Position numbers and translations under genes: made by a program. The notes under the pieces are model-generated. The model was not told the origin of the DNA. It saw nothing but the letters and a program-made list of their open reading frames with translations, and made no database searches. From positions 112,912 through 176,911 of the forward strand of contig JAJFHE010000024.1 in the NCBI GenBank assembly GCA_021775755.1: a DNA stretch of 64,000 nt. Direction: 5' to 3'. Positions 19,155 through 28,743 of the stretch are shown here, piece after piece (within the stretch, counting starts at the first letter, position 1; every line of letters begins with the position of its first letter). The stretch is from Hyphomicrobiales bacterium. GTDB taxonomy: Bacteria > Pseudomonadota > Alphaproteobacteria > Rhizobiales > JAJFHB01.

Positions 19155-19348
19155 GTGCCCCCTCTGTCGGAAAACCTGAGAGATTTGACCCTCGCCCGGA
19201 TCGGGCAAAGGCTTACACCTTCGGTGAGCCGCATGCGAGGCACACGGCTACTTTCCAGAGCGGCAAACCCTTGCGGTCCTTTTGCCTGAGAGTTTCCGGG
19301 GCAGTTGCTCCTTCGGCGCCGGGCTTGTAGCCCGATCTCTCCCGCACG
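19155..19348 (-). promoter_or_regulatory. Tandem glycine riboswitch upstream of gcvT
   Basis: Read on the minus strand, the first aptamer has GGGAGAG, the core CGCCGAAGGAGCAA and CTCTCAGGCAAAAGGACCG. The second has CACCGAAGGTGTAAGCC, then AATCTCTCAGG and CCGACAGAGG. This two-aptamer arrangement is the classic glycine sensor before gcv operons, usually an ON switch letting glycine induce its own breakdown. The expression platform should lie between 19111 and 19155; I did not identify its alternative pairing. Confidence 0.93.
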
Positions 19349-19396
19349 GGTTGGACACCTAAGTCCACCGTTCTTTCAAACGGTAGCTGAAGCGGA

Positions 19397-19424
19397 TACA
19401 TACACCGCCCGGCCGCAGTGTCAA
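19397..19424 (-). promoter_or_regulatory. Candidate promoter of the gcv operon
   Basis: On the minus strand TTGACA (19424-19419) and TATGTA (19402-19397) are 16 bp apart. The start of transcription would fall about 40 bp before the first riboswitch aptamer. Confidence 0.5.
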
Positions 19425-19510
19425 GCAAAGTGCAATACCCTGCCCGACACGATGTAGTGAGGGCTGGCCCGGCATGGCAGCGGCCGGGCACCCGGTGCGG
19501 CGACGACCGC

Positions 19511-19539
19511 TTGACAATTGAGAGTTCGCTCCCTCTATT
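19511..19539 (+). promoter_or_regulatory. Candidate promoter of ispH
   Basis: TTGACA (19511-19516) and TCTATT (19534-19539) are 17 bp apart. Transcription would begin near 19547, which supports the ispH start at 19581 rather than at the upstream in-frame codon 19518. Confidence 0.45.
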
Positions 19540-19580
19540 ACCGCGAGAAAGTCAGAGCCCCGGTGGAAAAGGCGCGGACC

Positions 19581-20555
19581 ATGGCGAGCTTCCAGAAAAA
19601 ACCCCTCAAGATACTGATGTCGAGCCCACGCGGCTTTTGCGCCGGTGTTGTGAGAGCCATCGAAATCGTTGAAATTGCGCTGCAGAAATACGGCGCACCG
19701 GTCTATGTGCGCCACGAGATCGTGCACAACCGCTATGTGGTTGAGGACCTGGAGCAAAAAGGCGCCGTGTTCGTCGAAGAGCTCGACGAAATCCCCGAAG
19801 AGCATTCGGACCGCCCAGTAATTTTCTCCGCGCATGGCGTTCCCAAAGCCGTGCCAGCGGATGCAAAGAGTCGTAATCTTTTCTATCTCGATGCCACCTG
19901 CCCACTAGTGTCAAAGGTGCATGTCGAGGCGGAACGCCATTACGCGGACGGCAATGAAATTATCCTGATCGGCCATAGCGGCCACCCGGAAGTGGTCGGC
20001 ACAATGGGGCAGTTGCCGGACGGCGCGATAACACTCATTGAAACGGTTGAGGACGTGAATTCGTTCCAGCCCGCTTCGCCGGACCGGCTTGCATATATCA
20101 CGCAGACGACACTTTCGGTCGACGATACCAAGGAGATCGTCAGCGCACTTCGCGAGCGCTTTCCTGCGATCGCAGCGCCGCACAAGGAAGACATCTGCTA
20201 CGCTACGACAAACCGGCAGGAAGCGGTGAAGGAGATCGCCGGATCATGCGACACTCTGCTTGTCGTCGGTGCGCCGAACAGTTCCAATTCGCGTCGCCTC
20301 GTGGAAGTCGCGATGAAAGCCGGTTGCCCGAACGCCTTTCTTGTGCAGCGCGCCAAGGACATCGACTGGACGACGCTTGGATCGATGAGAGTGCTTGGCA
20401 TATCAGCCGGTGCGTCGGCACCTGAAATTCTCGTGGAAGAAGTTATCGATGCCCTGCGCGAACGCTATGACGTGACGTTTGAGATGGTGACCACGAAGGA
20501 AGAGCACGTTTCTTTCAAGATTCCGCGCGAGCTTCGCCAGGCGGCCGCAGAGTAA
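19581..20555 (+). CDS. ispH: 4-hydroxy-3-methylbut-2-enyl diphosphate reductase
   Basis: The last enzyme of the MEP isoprenoid pathway, an iron-sulfur protein making IPP and DMAPP. The 324-residue protein has the three cluster cysteines: Cys20 (SPRGFCAGV), Cys107 (DATCPLV) and Cys206 ([11 protein letters not shown]), plus [12 protein letters not shown] 19581 (MASFQKK) is chosen because the longer frame would start inside the promoter. It is followed 27 bp later by thrB. Confidence 0.96.
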   Translation: MASFQKKPLKILMSSPRGFCAGVVRAIEIVEIALQKYGAPVYVRHEIVHNRYVVEDLEQKGAVFVEELDEIPEEHSDRPVIFSAHGVPKAVPADAKSRNLFYLDATCPLVSKVHVEAERHYADGNEIILIGHSGHPEVVGTMGQLPDGAITLIETVEDVNSFQPASPDRLAYITQTTLSVDDTKEIVSALRERFPAIAAPHKEDICYATTNRQEAVKEIAGSCDTLLVVGAPNSSNSRRLVEVAMKAGCPNAFLVQRAKDIDWTTLGSMRVLGISAGASAPEILVEEVIDALRERYDVTFEMVTTKEEHVSFKIPRELRQAAAE

Positions 20556-20569
20556 TCGCAATTGCGGGT

Positions 20570-20586
20570 CATGACCTCATAAATGG
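20570..20586 (+). repeat. Dispersed motif copy D (GGTCATGACCTCATAAA-like)
   Basis: This sequence between ispH and thrB matches the outer end of the inverted-repeat element at 28475 with one substitution in about 16 bp (GACCTC for GAACTC). It directly precedes the thrB start codon. Confidence 0.4.
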
Positions 20587-21548
20587 CCGTTTACACCGAA
20601 GTCTCCGACATCGAACTCAAAGAGTTCATTGACCGATATGACATTGGCGGTCTGACTTCGTGCAAGGGCATCGCTGAAGGCGTGGAGAATTCCAACTACC
20701 TCGTCCACACCGAAACCGACGCGTTTATTCTCACCCTCTACGAAAAGCGGGTAGACCCCGCGGATCTGCCCTTCTTCCTCAACCTTCTGGAACATCTGGC
20801 CGCAAAGGACTTCGTATGCCCCTTGCCGGTCAAGGACCGCAACGGGATCGCGTTGCAGACGCTCGCCGGCAGGCCGGCTGCGCTCATGTCGTTTCTGGAG
20901 GGCATGTGGATCAGGCGACCGGACACACGCCATTGCCAGGCACTCGGAGCCGCATTGGCACAGATGCATATTGCGACAATGGACTTTCAGATGGAGCGGC
21001 CGAACGCGCTTGACCGTGCGTCCTGGCGTGGCCTTGTGGAAGACTGCGGGCACGCCGCCAACACCGTGCATGCGGGCCTCTATGAGGACCTGTTCGTGGA
21101 GGTGGAAGCTCTGGAGGCCGTGTGGCCGCGTGACCTGCCGCGCGGTGTCATCCATGCGGACCTGTTTCCCGACAATGTGTTCTTTCTGGCGGACAGACTT
21201 TCGGGTTTTATCGATTTCTATTTCGCCTGTACCGATGCATATGCCTATGACATTGCAATCTGCCTCAATGCCTGGTGCTTTGAACCGGACGGCTCGTTCA
21301 ATGTCACCAAGGCACGCGGTCTCTTGTCGGCCTATCGCGATGTGCGCACTTTGAGCACAGAGGAGTATGCCGCACTACCGGTCCTGTCGCGCGGGGCCTC
21401 GCTTCGGTTTCTTCTGACGCGGCTCTATGACTGGTTGAACACGCCAGAAGGCGCGCTCGTGAAACCAAAGGACCCGATGGAGTATGTGCGAAAACTGCGT
21501 TTCCACCGCACGGTTTCGGGGGCACAGGAATACGGGCTCGATCCGTGA
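20583..21548 (+). CDS. thrB: Homoserine kinase (ThrB, APH-fold)
   Basis: Phosphorylates homoserine in threonine synthesis. The 321-residue protein is of the aminoglycoside-phosphotransferase-fold type used by alphaproteobacteria, with GVENSNYLV near the N-terminus, the catalytic loop [11 protein letters not shown] and the metal-binding GFIDFYFA. The ATG falls inside a copy of a dispersed sequence motif (see the repeat at 20570). thrC lies elsewhere in the window (30632-32035), so the two threonine genes are not adjacent. Confidence 0.93.
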   Translation: MAVYTEVSDIELKEFIDRYDIGGLTSCKGIAEGVENSNYLVHTETDAFILTLYEKRVDPADLPFFLNLLEHLAAKDFVCPLPVKDRNGIALQTLAGRPAALMSFLEGMWIRRPDTRHCQALGAALAQMHIATMDFQMERPNALDRASWRGLVEDCGHAANTVHAGLYEDLFVEVEALEAVWPRDLPRGVIHADLFPDNVFFLADRLSGFIDFYFACTDAYAYDIAICLNAWCFEPDGSFNVTKARGLLSAYRDVRTLSTEEYAALPVLSRGASLRFLLTRLYDWLNTPEGALVKPKDPMEYVRKLRFHRTVSGAQEYGLDP

Positions 21549-21576
21549 AGCTCGCAGCAGCGACAGGAAAAAACCG

Positions 21577-22029
21577 ATGATGTCTGAGGTGCAGCCGGGC
21601 CGGGTCGAGGCCTATACGGACGGCGCATGCTCGGGCAATCCGGGGCCCGGCGGATGGGGCGTGATCTTGCGTTATGGCGGCGTTGAAAAGGAGCTCAGCG
21701 GCGGTGCCGCGGAAACGACGAACAACCGCATGGAACTGCTCGCCGCTATTGAAGCTCTGAACGCGCTGAAACGGCCGTGCCGAGTGGCGCTCTACACGGA
21801 TTCCACCTATGTGAAGGACGGCATCACCCAGTGGATCACACGCTGGAAGCAGAACGGATGGCGCACTTCTGCCAAAAAACCGGTCAAGAATGCCGAGCTC
21901 TGGCAAAGGCTTGACGAGGCGATCACACGCCACGACATGTCATGGCACTGGGTCAAGGGCCACGCCGGACACCTTGAGAACGAACGCGCGGACGAACTTG
22001 CCCGCGCCGCTCTTGAACCTTACAGGTAG
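21577..22029 (+). CDS. rnhA: Ribonuclease HI
   Basis: Cleaves RNA in RNA-DNA hybrids. The 150-residue protein has the DEDD set: Asp in [16 protein letters not shown], Glu in [13 protein letters not shown], Asp in [11 protein letters not shown], and the final Asp in NERADELAR. Two ATGs occur in tandem (21577 and 21580); either may be used. It lies 28 bp after thrB and is convergent with the peroxiredoxin gene, with a single base between the stops. RNase HII is also present (1898). Confidence 0.96.
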   Translation: MMSEVQPGRVEAYTDGACSGNPGPGGWGVILRYGGVEKELSGGAAETTNNRMELLAAIEALNALKRPCRVALYTDSTYVKDGITQWITRWKQNGWRTSAKKPVKNAELWQRLDEAITRHDMSWHWVKGHAGHLENERADELARAALEPYR

Positions 22030-22030
22030 A

Positions 22031-22516
22031 TCAAAGCTGCTCCAGAATAGCTGCAGCGCTACTGACATCGGCCTGTCCGGCCTGTGGCTCGAGGTTGACT
22101 GCCTGCACCACACCATCATCGACAATCATCGAATAGCGCTGCGAGCGCAGGCCCATGCCGAAGCCGCTGGCATCGAGCTCAAGGCCAAGCGCCTTGGTGA
22201 GATCGCCATTGCCGTCGGCGGCAAAAGTTATCGTCTGATCTCCACCCGACGCTTTCGCCCATGCATCCATGACAAAGACGTCGTTGACGGACAGGCAGAT
22301 AATTGAGTCAACGCCTTTGGCGCGAATTGCCGCTGCATGTTCGATAAAGCCCGGCAGATGATTGGCGTGACAGGTTGGCGTAAAGGCACCCGGCACCGCG
22401 AACAGGACAACCATGCGGCCGGCAAACAGTTCTGATGTGCTGGCCGGTTGCGGCCCTTCGGCCGTCATCGTTGTAACGGATACTTCCGGCAGTTTCTGTC
22501 CGGCTGCGATTGCCAT
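22031..22516 (-). CDS. Peroxiredoxin (Prx5/redoxin type)
   Basis: A 161-residue thiol peroxidase. The peroxidatic cysteine lies in PGAFTPTCHANHLPGF, the signature of the Prx5 group, and the chain ends with SRRYS-like RSQRYSMIVDDG. ATG 22516 (MAIAAGQ) is chosen; the longer frame adds residues unlike the family. It would reduce hydrogen or alkyl peroxides, often with glutaredoxin or glutathione. Divergent neighbours suggest it is monocistronic or shared with nothing obvious. Confidence 0.93.
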   Translation of the reverse strand: MAIAAGQKLPEVSVTTMTAEGPQPASTSELFAGRMVVLFAVPGAFTPTCHANHLPGFIEHAAAIRAKGVDSIICLSVNDVFVMDAWAKASGGDQTITFAADGNGDLTKALGLELDASGFGMGLRSQRYSMIVDDGVVQAVNLEPQAGQADVSSAAAILEQL

Positions 22517-22627
22517 GACTGGTCTCCTCATTCGACGAACATAAATTGCATTGGACAGCGTGTAGCGACCGTCCCTCAGCAACAAAGATCGATGCAAAGC
22601 ATTCCGGCACCGTGGTGTCAATGCACT

Positions 22628-23473
22628 TCAGGGAAGACGCCAATCCTGCGCAAGCCGCTTGGCACCGTCGACAACGACAAAGCGCAGGCCGGCGCCTTGG
22701 AGCACGTCCGCGGCATTGGAGCCGCTGACCGAGATTTCAAACCGTTTGTGGTTTCGAGGTGCGCCGGTGAGCTCTTGAGGTACGCCGAAAAAGAGCGCAT
22801 CGGGACCTTCCGCGAAAATGGCCATATCCCGCTCGGGATCTTCGCACAACACGTCGACGACAAGCTTCAGGCCATCGGAGCCTTCGACCGATGCAACGGC
22901 GGCAACTCTCAGTCCCGGCACTTCTCCGGGGGGCCGGGGGACCTGCGAGAGGTATTGAGACAACAGCCAGGCGTAGCGCGGAGACGCATTCAACTCCGTA
23001 AGCTCCAGGTCCAATTCGACCTTTGCCGGTATGCAGATGTCATCGCACACGGCGAAGTAAACCGTCATGTCGAGCCGCGCCGGCGAAGCTCCGTCACCGG
23101 GTGTGACGACAAGCGGGAACACGACCTCATCGTGATAGCCGATATTGTCTCCGTACTCATCGCGGAAGCGTTCAGGCGTTGGCCACAGGACATCAACGGA
23201 TCCGATGTTGACGGAGCGGCTCCAGTCGAACTCCGGTGGCACACCAGAGTCGCCCGGTACGCGCCAGTAGGTTTTCCAGCCCGGATCAAGCTGAATTTGC
23301 ACACCGACCTCATAAGCGCCCTCCGAGCGGGCGGCACCGCGCACCAGACGTGCCCGGCTATGTGACAGCTCCGACCAGGCAGTAGCCTGAACCGGCGCAC
23401 CGGCATGCCCCGCATCGCTCCAGACAAACGTCAGAAGCGCCAGCGCCGTCAGGATCGGAAGTTTGAAATTCAT
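22628..23473 (-). CDS. Secreted DsbD N-terminal-domain protein
   Basis: A 281-residue protein with a signal peptide (MNFKLPILTALALLTF, cleavage probably after GHAG). The mature part resembles the DsbD alpha domain (PF11412-like): DPGWKTYWRVPGDSG, and AVCDDICIPA with the Cys pair that in DsbD accepts electrons. There is no membrane electron-transfer domain in this protein. It may receive reductant from a separate DsbD/CcdA. It lies 111 bp before the peroxiredoxin gene on the same strand. Confidence 0.85.
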   Translation of the reverse strand: MNFKLPILTALALLTFVWSDAGHAGAPVQATAWSELSHSRARLVRGAARSEGAYEVGVQIQLDPGWKTYWRVPGDSGVPPEFDWSRSVNIGSVDVLWPTPERFRDEYGDNIGYHDEVVFPLVVTPGDGASPARLDMTVYFAVCDDICIPAKVELDLELTELNASPRYAWLLSQYLSQVPRPPGEVPGLRVAAVASVEGSDGLKLVVDVLCEDPERDMAIFAEGPDALFFGVPQELTGAPRNHKRFEISVSGSNAADVLQGAGLRFVVVDGAKRLAQDWRLP

Positions 23474-23703
23474 CACCGCTCCAAATTGCAATTCTGCACG
23501 CAATCCGTTCGTGAGCCAAAATAGACCAGATGCCGCGCCATGTCCGGTCAGCGGCACTCAACAACAGTCAAACTTTCGTTAGAGTACCCTTCAGCATAAC
23601 CGGATTGCGGTTTCAAGGGTTTCCGCCTTTGCCCGAAGCCCCGATAGCGGTTAGGCTAGCGCTCGAAGGCTGGCGCAGGAGACACAACTTCGTTGGGTGT
23701 GAA

Positions 23704-24300
23704 ATGACAACCGCTGAGGAGATTTCCTATCTCGACGGGCAATTGCTAATTGCGATGCCCGGCATTTCCGACCCGCGCTTTGAACGCACGGTTATCTACC
23801 TGTGCGCCCATTCCGACGAGGGGGCCATGGGCATCGTGGTCAACAAGCGTGCGGAAAACATCGAATTTGCCGAGCTTCTGGACCGCCTTGAAATTGCCGT
23901 CCCGTCGGAACCGATTACCCTGCCGCCACGCGCCGACGATGTTCAGGTACATTTTGGCGGGCCCGTAGAAATGGGGCGCGGATTTGTGCTGCATACGTCG
24001 GATTATTTTGCATCGGACGCCACTCTGCCGATTGACGAAGCCATAGGTCTGACGGCAACGCTCGATGTCCTGCGCGCCATTGCCTCAGGTGCGGGCCCGC
24101 GTCACGCCCTGCTGGCGCTTGGGTATTCCGGTTGGGGACCCGGGCAGCTCGAACGCGAAATCTGCAGCAATGGCTGGCTGCATTGCGAAGCCGACGAGGT
24201 CCTGATTTTCGGCGGCGAGCTCGATCAAAAGTACGACTCGGCGTTGGCCAAACTTGGAGTTTCGACGAGCGCGCTTTCAAGCGAAGCCGGTCACGCCTGA
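23704..24300 (+). CDS. YqgE/AlgH family protein
   Basis: A 198-residue protein of UPF0301. It has [44 protein letters not shown] and [13 protein letters not shown], all conserved in the family. Its function is unknown despite the AlgH name. ATG 23704 is chosen; the frame extends to 23530 but only adds atypical residues. The stop codon lies in the first unit of a 15-bp tandem repeat. Confidence 0.93.
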   Translation: MTTAEEISYLDGQLLIAMPGISDPRFERTVIYLCAHSDEGAMGIVVNKRAENIEFAELLDRLEIAVPSEPITLPPRADDVQVHFGGPVEMGRGFVLHTSDYFASDATLPIDEAIGLTATLDVLRAIASGAGPRHALLALGYSGWGPGQLEREICSNGWLHCEADEVLIFGGELDQKYDSALAKLGVSTSALSSEAGHA

Positions 24301-24350
24301 GCCTCTCACGCCTGAGCCTCTCACGCTTGGGCCCCTCACACGTTGAGCCT
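24291..24350. repeat. Four-unit 15-bp tandem repeat between convergent genes
   Basis: The unit TCACGCCTGAGCCTC occurs twice exactly (24291-24305, 24306-24320), then in two decayed copies (24321-24335 and 24336-24350). The first copy includes the YqgE stop codon. It ends 10 bp before the stop of the convergent EAL gene. Confidence 0.85.
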
Positions 24351-24360
24351 CCGCAGACGT

Positions 24361-27300
24361 TCAGCTTTCCAGAACCGGGTGCCGCCTGCGGCCACGACGC
24401 AGGAGCTTTGAGAGCTTGGACGTTTTGTGCTTGCCGCTCGCCAGTTCTTCGAGCTTCTGCTCCGGGTCATCGCCTTCGCCGCCAGTGTCCTCGTCCCCGG
24501 TTGCGCCATCGGTTGCGCCTTCAACACTGCCGCCGTCGACGGGCGGCTCGCCGCCCTCTTCGTCATCGCCGGATTTCTCCTTGTCATCGCCCGCCCCGGA
24601 CGGCTCGACAACAGGCGGCGACATGGAAACTTCCGTTTGCGCTGTAACCATCGCTTCGGTTTCTCCCGCACCTGCAGCTTCCTCAGCACCGGCGTCCGGC
24701 TCGCCAGAGGCGTTCATTCCCGGCACAGGGCCCGCGACCGCGCCATCGTCTTTACCAGGCGGGTCGAGCGTCTCACTGGAGCGCGCCTCACCGTCAGGCG
24801 AGTTGCCGTCGGCCGGCCCGTCAGCTTCAACCTGTTTCTCCTGCGTTGCATCCAAGTCGACGGACGCCTCGTCTTGCGTCTCCGCATCGCCGGCAAGTGC
24901 TTGACCGGCGGAGGCATCACCTGCGTCTTCAAGTCCGGACACCGAGGTTTGCAGGTTCTGAACGCGTGAGCGGAACAACGTATCGAGCGTTTCTTCCTCG
25001 ATTACCGGGTCGCTCGTTGCATCGCCGGCCTCGGGAGTTTCACCCTCCTCCGGCTTCGCCGGCTCCGCCTCGCCGTCGGAGGCAATCGCGCTGATCGTCG
25101 GCTGTCGCAGTCTCTCCAGGCGCCGGGCCTCGGCTTCGTGCTTGAACTGATCATCGTTGCCAGCCGAAACGACGGCATCGCGCACCACGGGACGTTCCTT
25201 GTCAGTCTTGAGTACCGAGGGCTCTTCGGCGGGCGCCCGCGGAGCCCTTTCGTCATCTTGCGTGGAGGAGCGAAGCAGGCGGCCGAACAACCCCTTGCCC
25301 TTGCCGCGCTTGGTGTCGAGCATGCTAGGCTTGCCGCCAAGCGCCTCGATGACCGCGCGTGCGGACAATGGTTCGCCGAAATAAAATCCCTGACCGAAAT
25401 CGCATTCGAATTCGCGCAGGCGGTCAAGCTGGTGCTTCTCTTCAATCCCCTCCGCGACAACCTTCATGCCGAGATCATGCGCAAGCAGAATAATCGTTTC
25501 CAGAATGACTGATGCGGTTTCGTTTTCCTGTTCGGAATGAACGAAACTGCGGTCCAGCTTGAGGGTGTCGAAGGGCAGCCGCTGAAGAATTGCGAGCGAC
25601 GAATAGCCGGTGCCGAAATCGTCACACAAAATGGATACGCCAAGGTCCTTCAGCCGTTGCAGAACCTGAGCGGAGAGCTCGACATTTTCCATCACCATGG
25701 TTTCGGTGAGCTCAAGCTTCAGGGAGCCGGGCGTCACATCTTCGCGGGCGATGATCGTCTTGATGTCATCGATCAGGTTCTGATCGAGCACCTGCCGGCC
25801 CGAGAGATTGACACTGACAAATATGGGATGCGCCGGACGCAGCACGCGCTGCCATATGCCAAGTTGCCGGGCCGCCTCGCCCGCGACGTGACGGCCGACA
25901 TCGACGATAATGCCGGTTTCCTCCGCAACGCCGATAAACTCCTCAGGTTCCAGCAGGCCATGGCGGCGGTGGCGCCATCGCACAAGCGCTTCAAAGCCAG
26001 CAAGCTCGGCTGATTCAAGATCATAAATCGGCTGATAAACGACCTCGATTTCGTTGCGTTCCAGCGCGCGCCGCAGGTCTGATTCGATCTCGATCAGCTT
26101 GGACCTGTCGTCGCGCATGTCCGGGCGGAAGAACTCGATCTTGTTCTTGCCACGCCGTTTCGCTTCGTAGAGCGCGATCTCTGCGTCTTTCAGAACATCT
26201 TCGGCCTTTGCCATGTCACCTGAAATTTCCGAAAAACCCAGGCTCGCCGTCAGGAACACTTCGCGCGGATTGAGATTGACGGGCTGGGCGATCGCTTCGC
26301 GCAGGGTGTCGGCCATCTCCCGTATATCGCGTTCGGGCCGCGCCGCATTGACAATGATACCGAACTGATCGCCCGACAATCGCGACAGCGTGTCTTCCGC
26401 CCGCATGCTCTTTTCCAGCCGACGCGCCATCGTCAGGAGCAGGCTGTCGCCGATGGAATGACCGAGACCGTCGTTCACGTTCTTGAAGCGGTCGATGTCG
26501 ATAACACCGACATAGAGCTTCACCGCATCGTCGGCGCCGGCGCGGCGCATGGCGCGGTCCAGCCGGTCGATGAACAGCGCTCTGTTCGGCAGTCCGGTGA
26601 GACGGTCCTGAACCGCGTCATACAGCAGGCGCTCTTCGGAACGCTTGAAGGTCGTGATGTCGACCAGCGTACCGATGCACCGGCTGGCACGGCCCTGTTC
26701 GCCAGGAATGGCCCTTGCCCGCAACTGGAACCAGCGGTAGGTGCCGTCTTTGCGGCGCAGCCGGAACTCCTGCGAGAATGTGCCACGGCCTCGCTGGATC
26801 GCCGCTTCCACGGCCGCCACATAAGCCGGGCGGTCGCCTGGATGCATGAGTTCAAGCCAGGCCTTTAAGCCTCCGGTGGTCAACGTGCCGGGTTGTACGC
26901 CAAGCAGTTTTTCCAGCTCCTGTCCGATAAACAGCCAGCCCTGATCCTCGCGCCAGTCCCAGACACACTGCTCTGACCCGGCAAGGGCGAGTGCGCGCCG
27001 GCCGCTGTCTTCGAAGAACCGGCTGGAAATGACGCCACTGTCGAATGCATACTGGGTGACCGTAAAGGCGATCATCAGATTGACGAGCACCAGGCCCGCC
27101 GCAAGCCCCGGCCCAACGACATCCTGGCTCAAAATTCCTAGAGCCGCCAAACCGGCAACGACTGTCCACACGGCGATCAGTACCCAACCGGATACGGCGA
27201 CCTGGGCGCGGATGACACCGCGCCGCGACAGGACCAGAATCACAAAAAGCCCGAACAACGCGCCGGCCAGGATCGACATACGCGCGATACCGGCCGCCAT

Positions 27301-28302
27301 CCAGGGTTCGGTGAAGCCATAGACAAATGTGGCAATGGCTCCAAGGATCGCCAAAAGCGTCAGATATCCAAGTACCGGCATGCGCTTGCGCAGTTCGACA
27401 AACGTATAGAGCGAAGCGAACAAGGAGACCGCCATGGCGGTCTCAACAGCTGCCCGAACCTTGAACTGAACGATCGGCGATAAATCGACAATCGCGCCCA
27501 GATACCCGAACTCTATGCCGAGAAACGCAACGCCGCTCCAGGCGAACAGCGCGGCGGAGGGAAAGACGAGTTTACGGCGGATGATGAACAGGCTGGAAAT
27601 GTAGATCGCGACAAGCGCGGCGATGCCAAGCAGCAGCCCGGAGAAAAACGCAACCTGCTGGCGCTGCTTTTCAAACGCCGAGCGCTGCCAGAGCTGCAGA
27701 TTGTCCGGCCAGGCTCCGGCAACCTCGAGCGCATAGGTTACGGTCTGGTTGGAATCGATACGGAACGAGAAACCGTCCGCCGTGTTCAGGACTTCCGGCG
27801 TTGGCGGCAAACCGGGAGACGCCTGACCATCGAGCAACTGGCGCACCGCGAACTCCGGCCAGATCACACCCGATTCGACAAAACTCGAGCGCTGTGAAAC
27901 GACTACATATTCAAGCGGAATGGGGCTCGAGTTGCGGATGGAAAACACCAGCCAGCGGTAGATAGGACCTTGCGAACGCGCCGAAAGCCGCATGGCCGAT
28001 ACGTTGCCCGAAACGTCCGGAGCCGCTTCGACGTCGGTTTCATTGGCGCTGCTTTGCACGCGCTCGGATACATCGAGAATGTTGATGCTGACGGCTTCGA
28101 AAGGTGCGTTGACAATGTCCCTGGCAAGGGCTTGAGGTGCGGTGGCGACCAGGCATGTCAACACTGCGAACACTGCGGCGAGCACAACTATGCGGGCAGC
28201 TTCGGCACCTGCCTGGAGACCTCGCCCGATGCGATCGCACGGCGACGCGTCCTTGCTTGGGATCCGCGTCAGCGGCCACGATTGCTTCAAGCGCGCAGTC
28301 AT
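24361..28302 (-). CDS. Membrane PAS-GGDEF-EAL protein, probable c-di-GMP phosphodiesterase
   Basis: A 1313-residue protein from ATG 28302. It has a signal or anchor helix (about 35-60), an extracytoplasmic domain (65-210), seven or so transmembrane helices (218-418) in a 7TMR-DISM-like layout, a PAS/PAC domain (443-553), GGDEF (565-725), EAL (740-985) and an acidic tail of about 320 residues. The GGDEF site reads SGDQF (643-647), so cyclase activity is probably lost. EAL residues look intact: FEALVRW, VNLSG, ELTET, DDFGTGYS, KLDRS, EGIE, QGFYF. It should cleave cyclic di-GMP. The frame could extend to 28503, but that start lies in the inverted repeat next door. Confidence 0.88.
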   Translation of the reverse strand: MTARLKQSWPLTRIPSKDASPCDRIGRGLQAGAEAARIVVLAAVFAVLTCLVATAPQALARDIVNAPFEAVSINILDVSERVQSSANETDVEAAPDVSGNVSAMRLSARSQGPIYRWLVFSIRNSSPIPLEYVVVSQRSSFVESGVIWPEFAVRQLLDGQASPGLPPTPEVLNTADGFSFRIDSNQTVTYALEVAGAWPDNLQLWQRSAFEKQRQQVAFFSGLLLGIAALVAIYISSLFIIRRKLVFPSAALFAWSGVAFLGIEFGYLGAIVDLSPIVQFKVRAAVETAMAVSLFASLYTFVELRKRMPVLGYLTLLAILGAIATFVYGFTEPWMAAGIARMSILAGALFGLFVILVLSRRGVIRAQVAVSGWVLIAVWTVVAGLAALGILSQDVVGPGLAAGLVLVNLMIAFTVTQYAFDSGVISSRFFEDSGRRALALAGSEQCVWDWREDQGWLFIGQELEKLLGVQPGTLTTGGLKAWLELMHPGDRPAYVAAVEAAIQRGRGTFSQEFRLRRKDGTYRWFQLRARAIPGEQGRASRCIGTLVDITTFKRSEERLLYDAVQDRLTGLPNRALFIDRLDRAMRRAGADDAVKLYVGVIDIDRFKNVNDGLGHSIGDSLLLTMARRLEKSMRAEDTLSRLSGDQFGIIVNAARPERDIREMADTLREAIAQPVNLNPREVFLTASLGFSEISGDMAKAEDVLKDAEIALYEAKRRGKNKIEFFRPDMRDDRSKLIEIESDLRRALERNEIEVVYQPIYDLESAELAGFEALVRWRHRRHGLLEPEEFIGVAEETGIIVDVGRHVAGEAARQLGIWQRVLRPAHPIFVSVNLSGRQVLDQNLIDDIKTIIAREDVTPGSLKLELTETMVMENVELSAQVLQRLKDLGVSILCDDFGTGYSSLAILQRLPFDTLKLDRSFVHSEQENETASVILETIILLAHDLGMKVVAEGIEEKHQLDRLREFECDFGQGFYFGEPLSARAVIEALGGKPSMLDTKRGKGKGLFGRLLRSSTQDDERAPRAPAEEPSVLKTDKERPVVRDAVVSAGNDDQFKHEAEARRLERLRQPTISAIASDGEAEPAKPEEGETPEAGDATSDPVIEEETLDTLFRSRVQNLQTSVSGLEDAGDASAGQALAGDAETQDEASVDLDATQEKQVEADGPADGNSPDGEARSSETLDPPGKDDGAVAGPVPGMNASGEPDAGAEEAAGAGETEAMVTAQTEVSMSPPVVEPSGAGDDKEKSGDDEEGGEPPVDGGSVEGATDGATGDEDTGGEGDDPEQKLEELASGKHKTSKLSKLLRRGRRRHPVLES

Positions 28303-28474
28303 CCCGGTCAAGTGGTTCAAAGCATTCCCGAATTGCTCTCGTGCTAGAACCGCAACCAACAAAAAGACCTCACAATCCACCCTCTGAAATACTTGGTACA
28401 GCCGGGTGCCGCCGAATACAAGACCCGGGCATGTTTTTGGCAGGTGCCGGACCGCGTTTCGGTTGTTGATGGTA

Positions 28475-28743
28475 TAGGTCATGAACTCATAAATAGCATT
28501 CATTCTGTTAGATCAGGGGGGCTTCGAATGTCGGAAAACGAGCGCAAGATAAGGCTTTCTGCCTCATCGAGTGTTGTTTGGCGTTTGGCGGGCCCTCCTG
28601 GCCTAACCCTTCGGGCGCGCTGGATATTCCTTGTGCGTGCGTTGCAGAGGCTTGAAAACCGCAAGGTTTCCTGCACCTATGTGCCTGCGCACAAGGAAAA
28701 TCCGGCGGCGCAGATTGCATGCTTTTTTTGAGTTCATGACCTA
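28475..28743. mobile_element. MITE-like element with 33-bp terminal inverted repeats
   Basis: The left end (28475-28507) and the reverse complement of the right end (28711-28743) agree at 29 of 33 positions, beginning TAGGTCATGAACTCA. The inside has a further near-inverted pair, GGATATTCCTTGTGCG at about 28622 and its mirror near 28690-28705. No transposase fits in the 269 bp; the only plus-strand frame (67 codons from 28528) looks like chance. The right end supplies the GNAT stop codon. I saw no clear target duplication. Confidence 0.6.

Noticed and set aside
28528..28731. A 67-codon plus-strand frame inside the MITE-like element
   Set aside because: It lacks a motif and a good ribosome-binding site, and the sequence is better explained as a non-coding inverted-repeat element.
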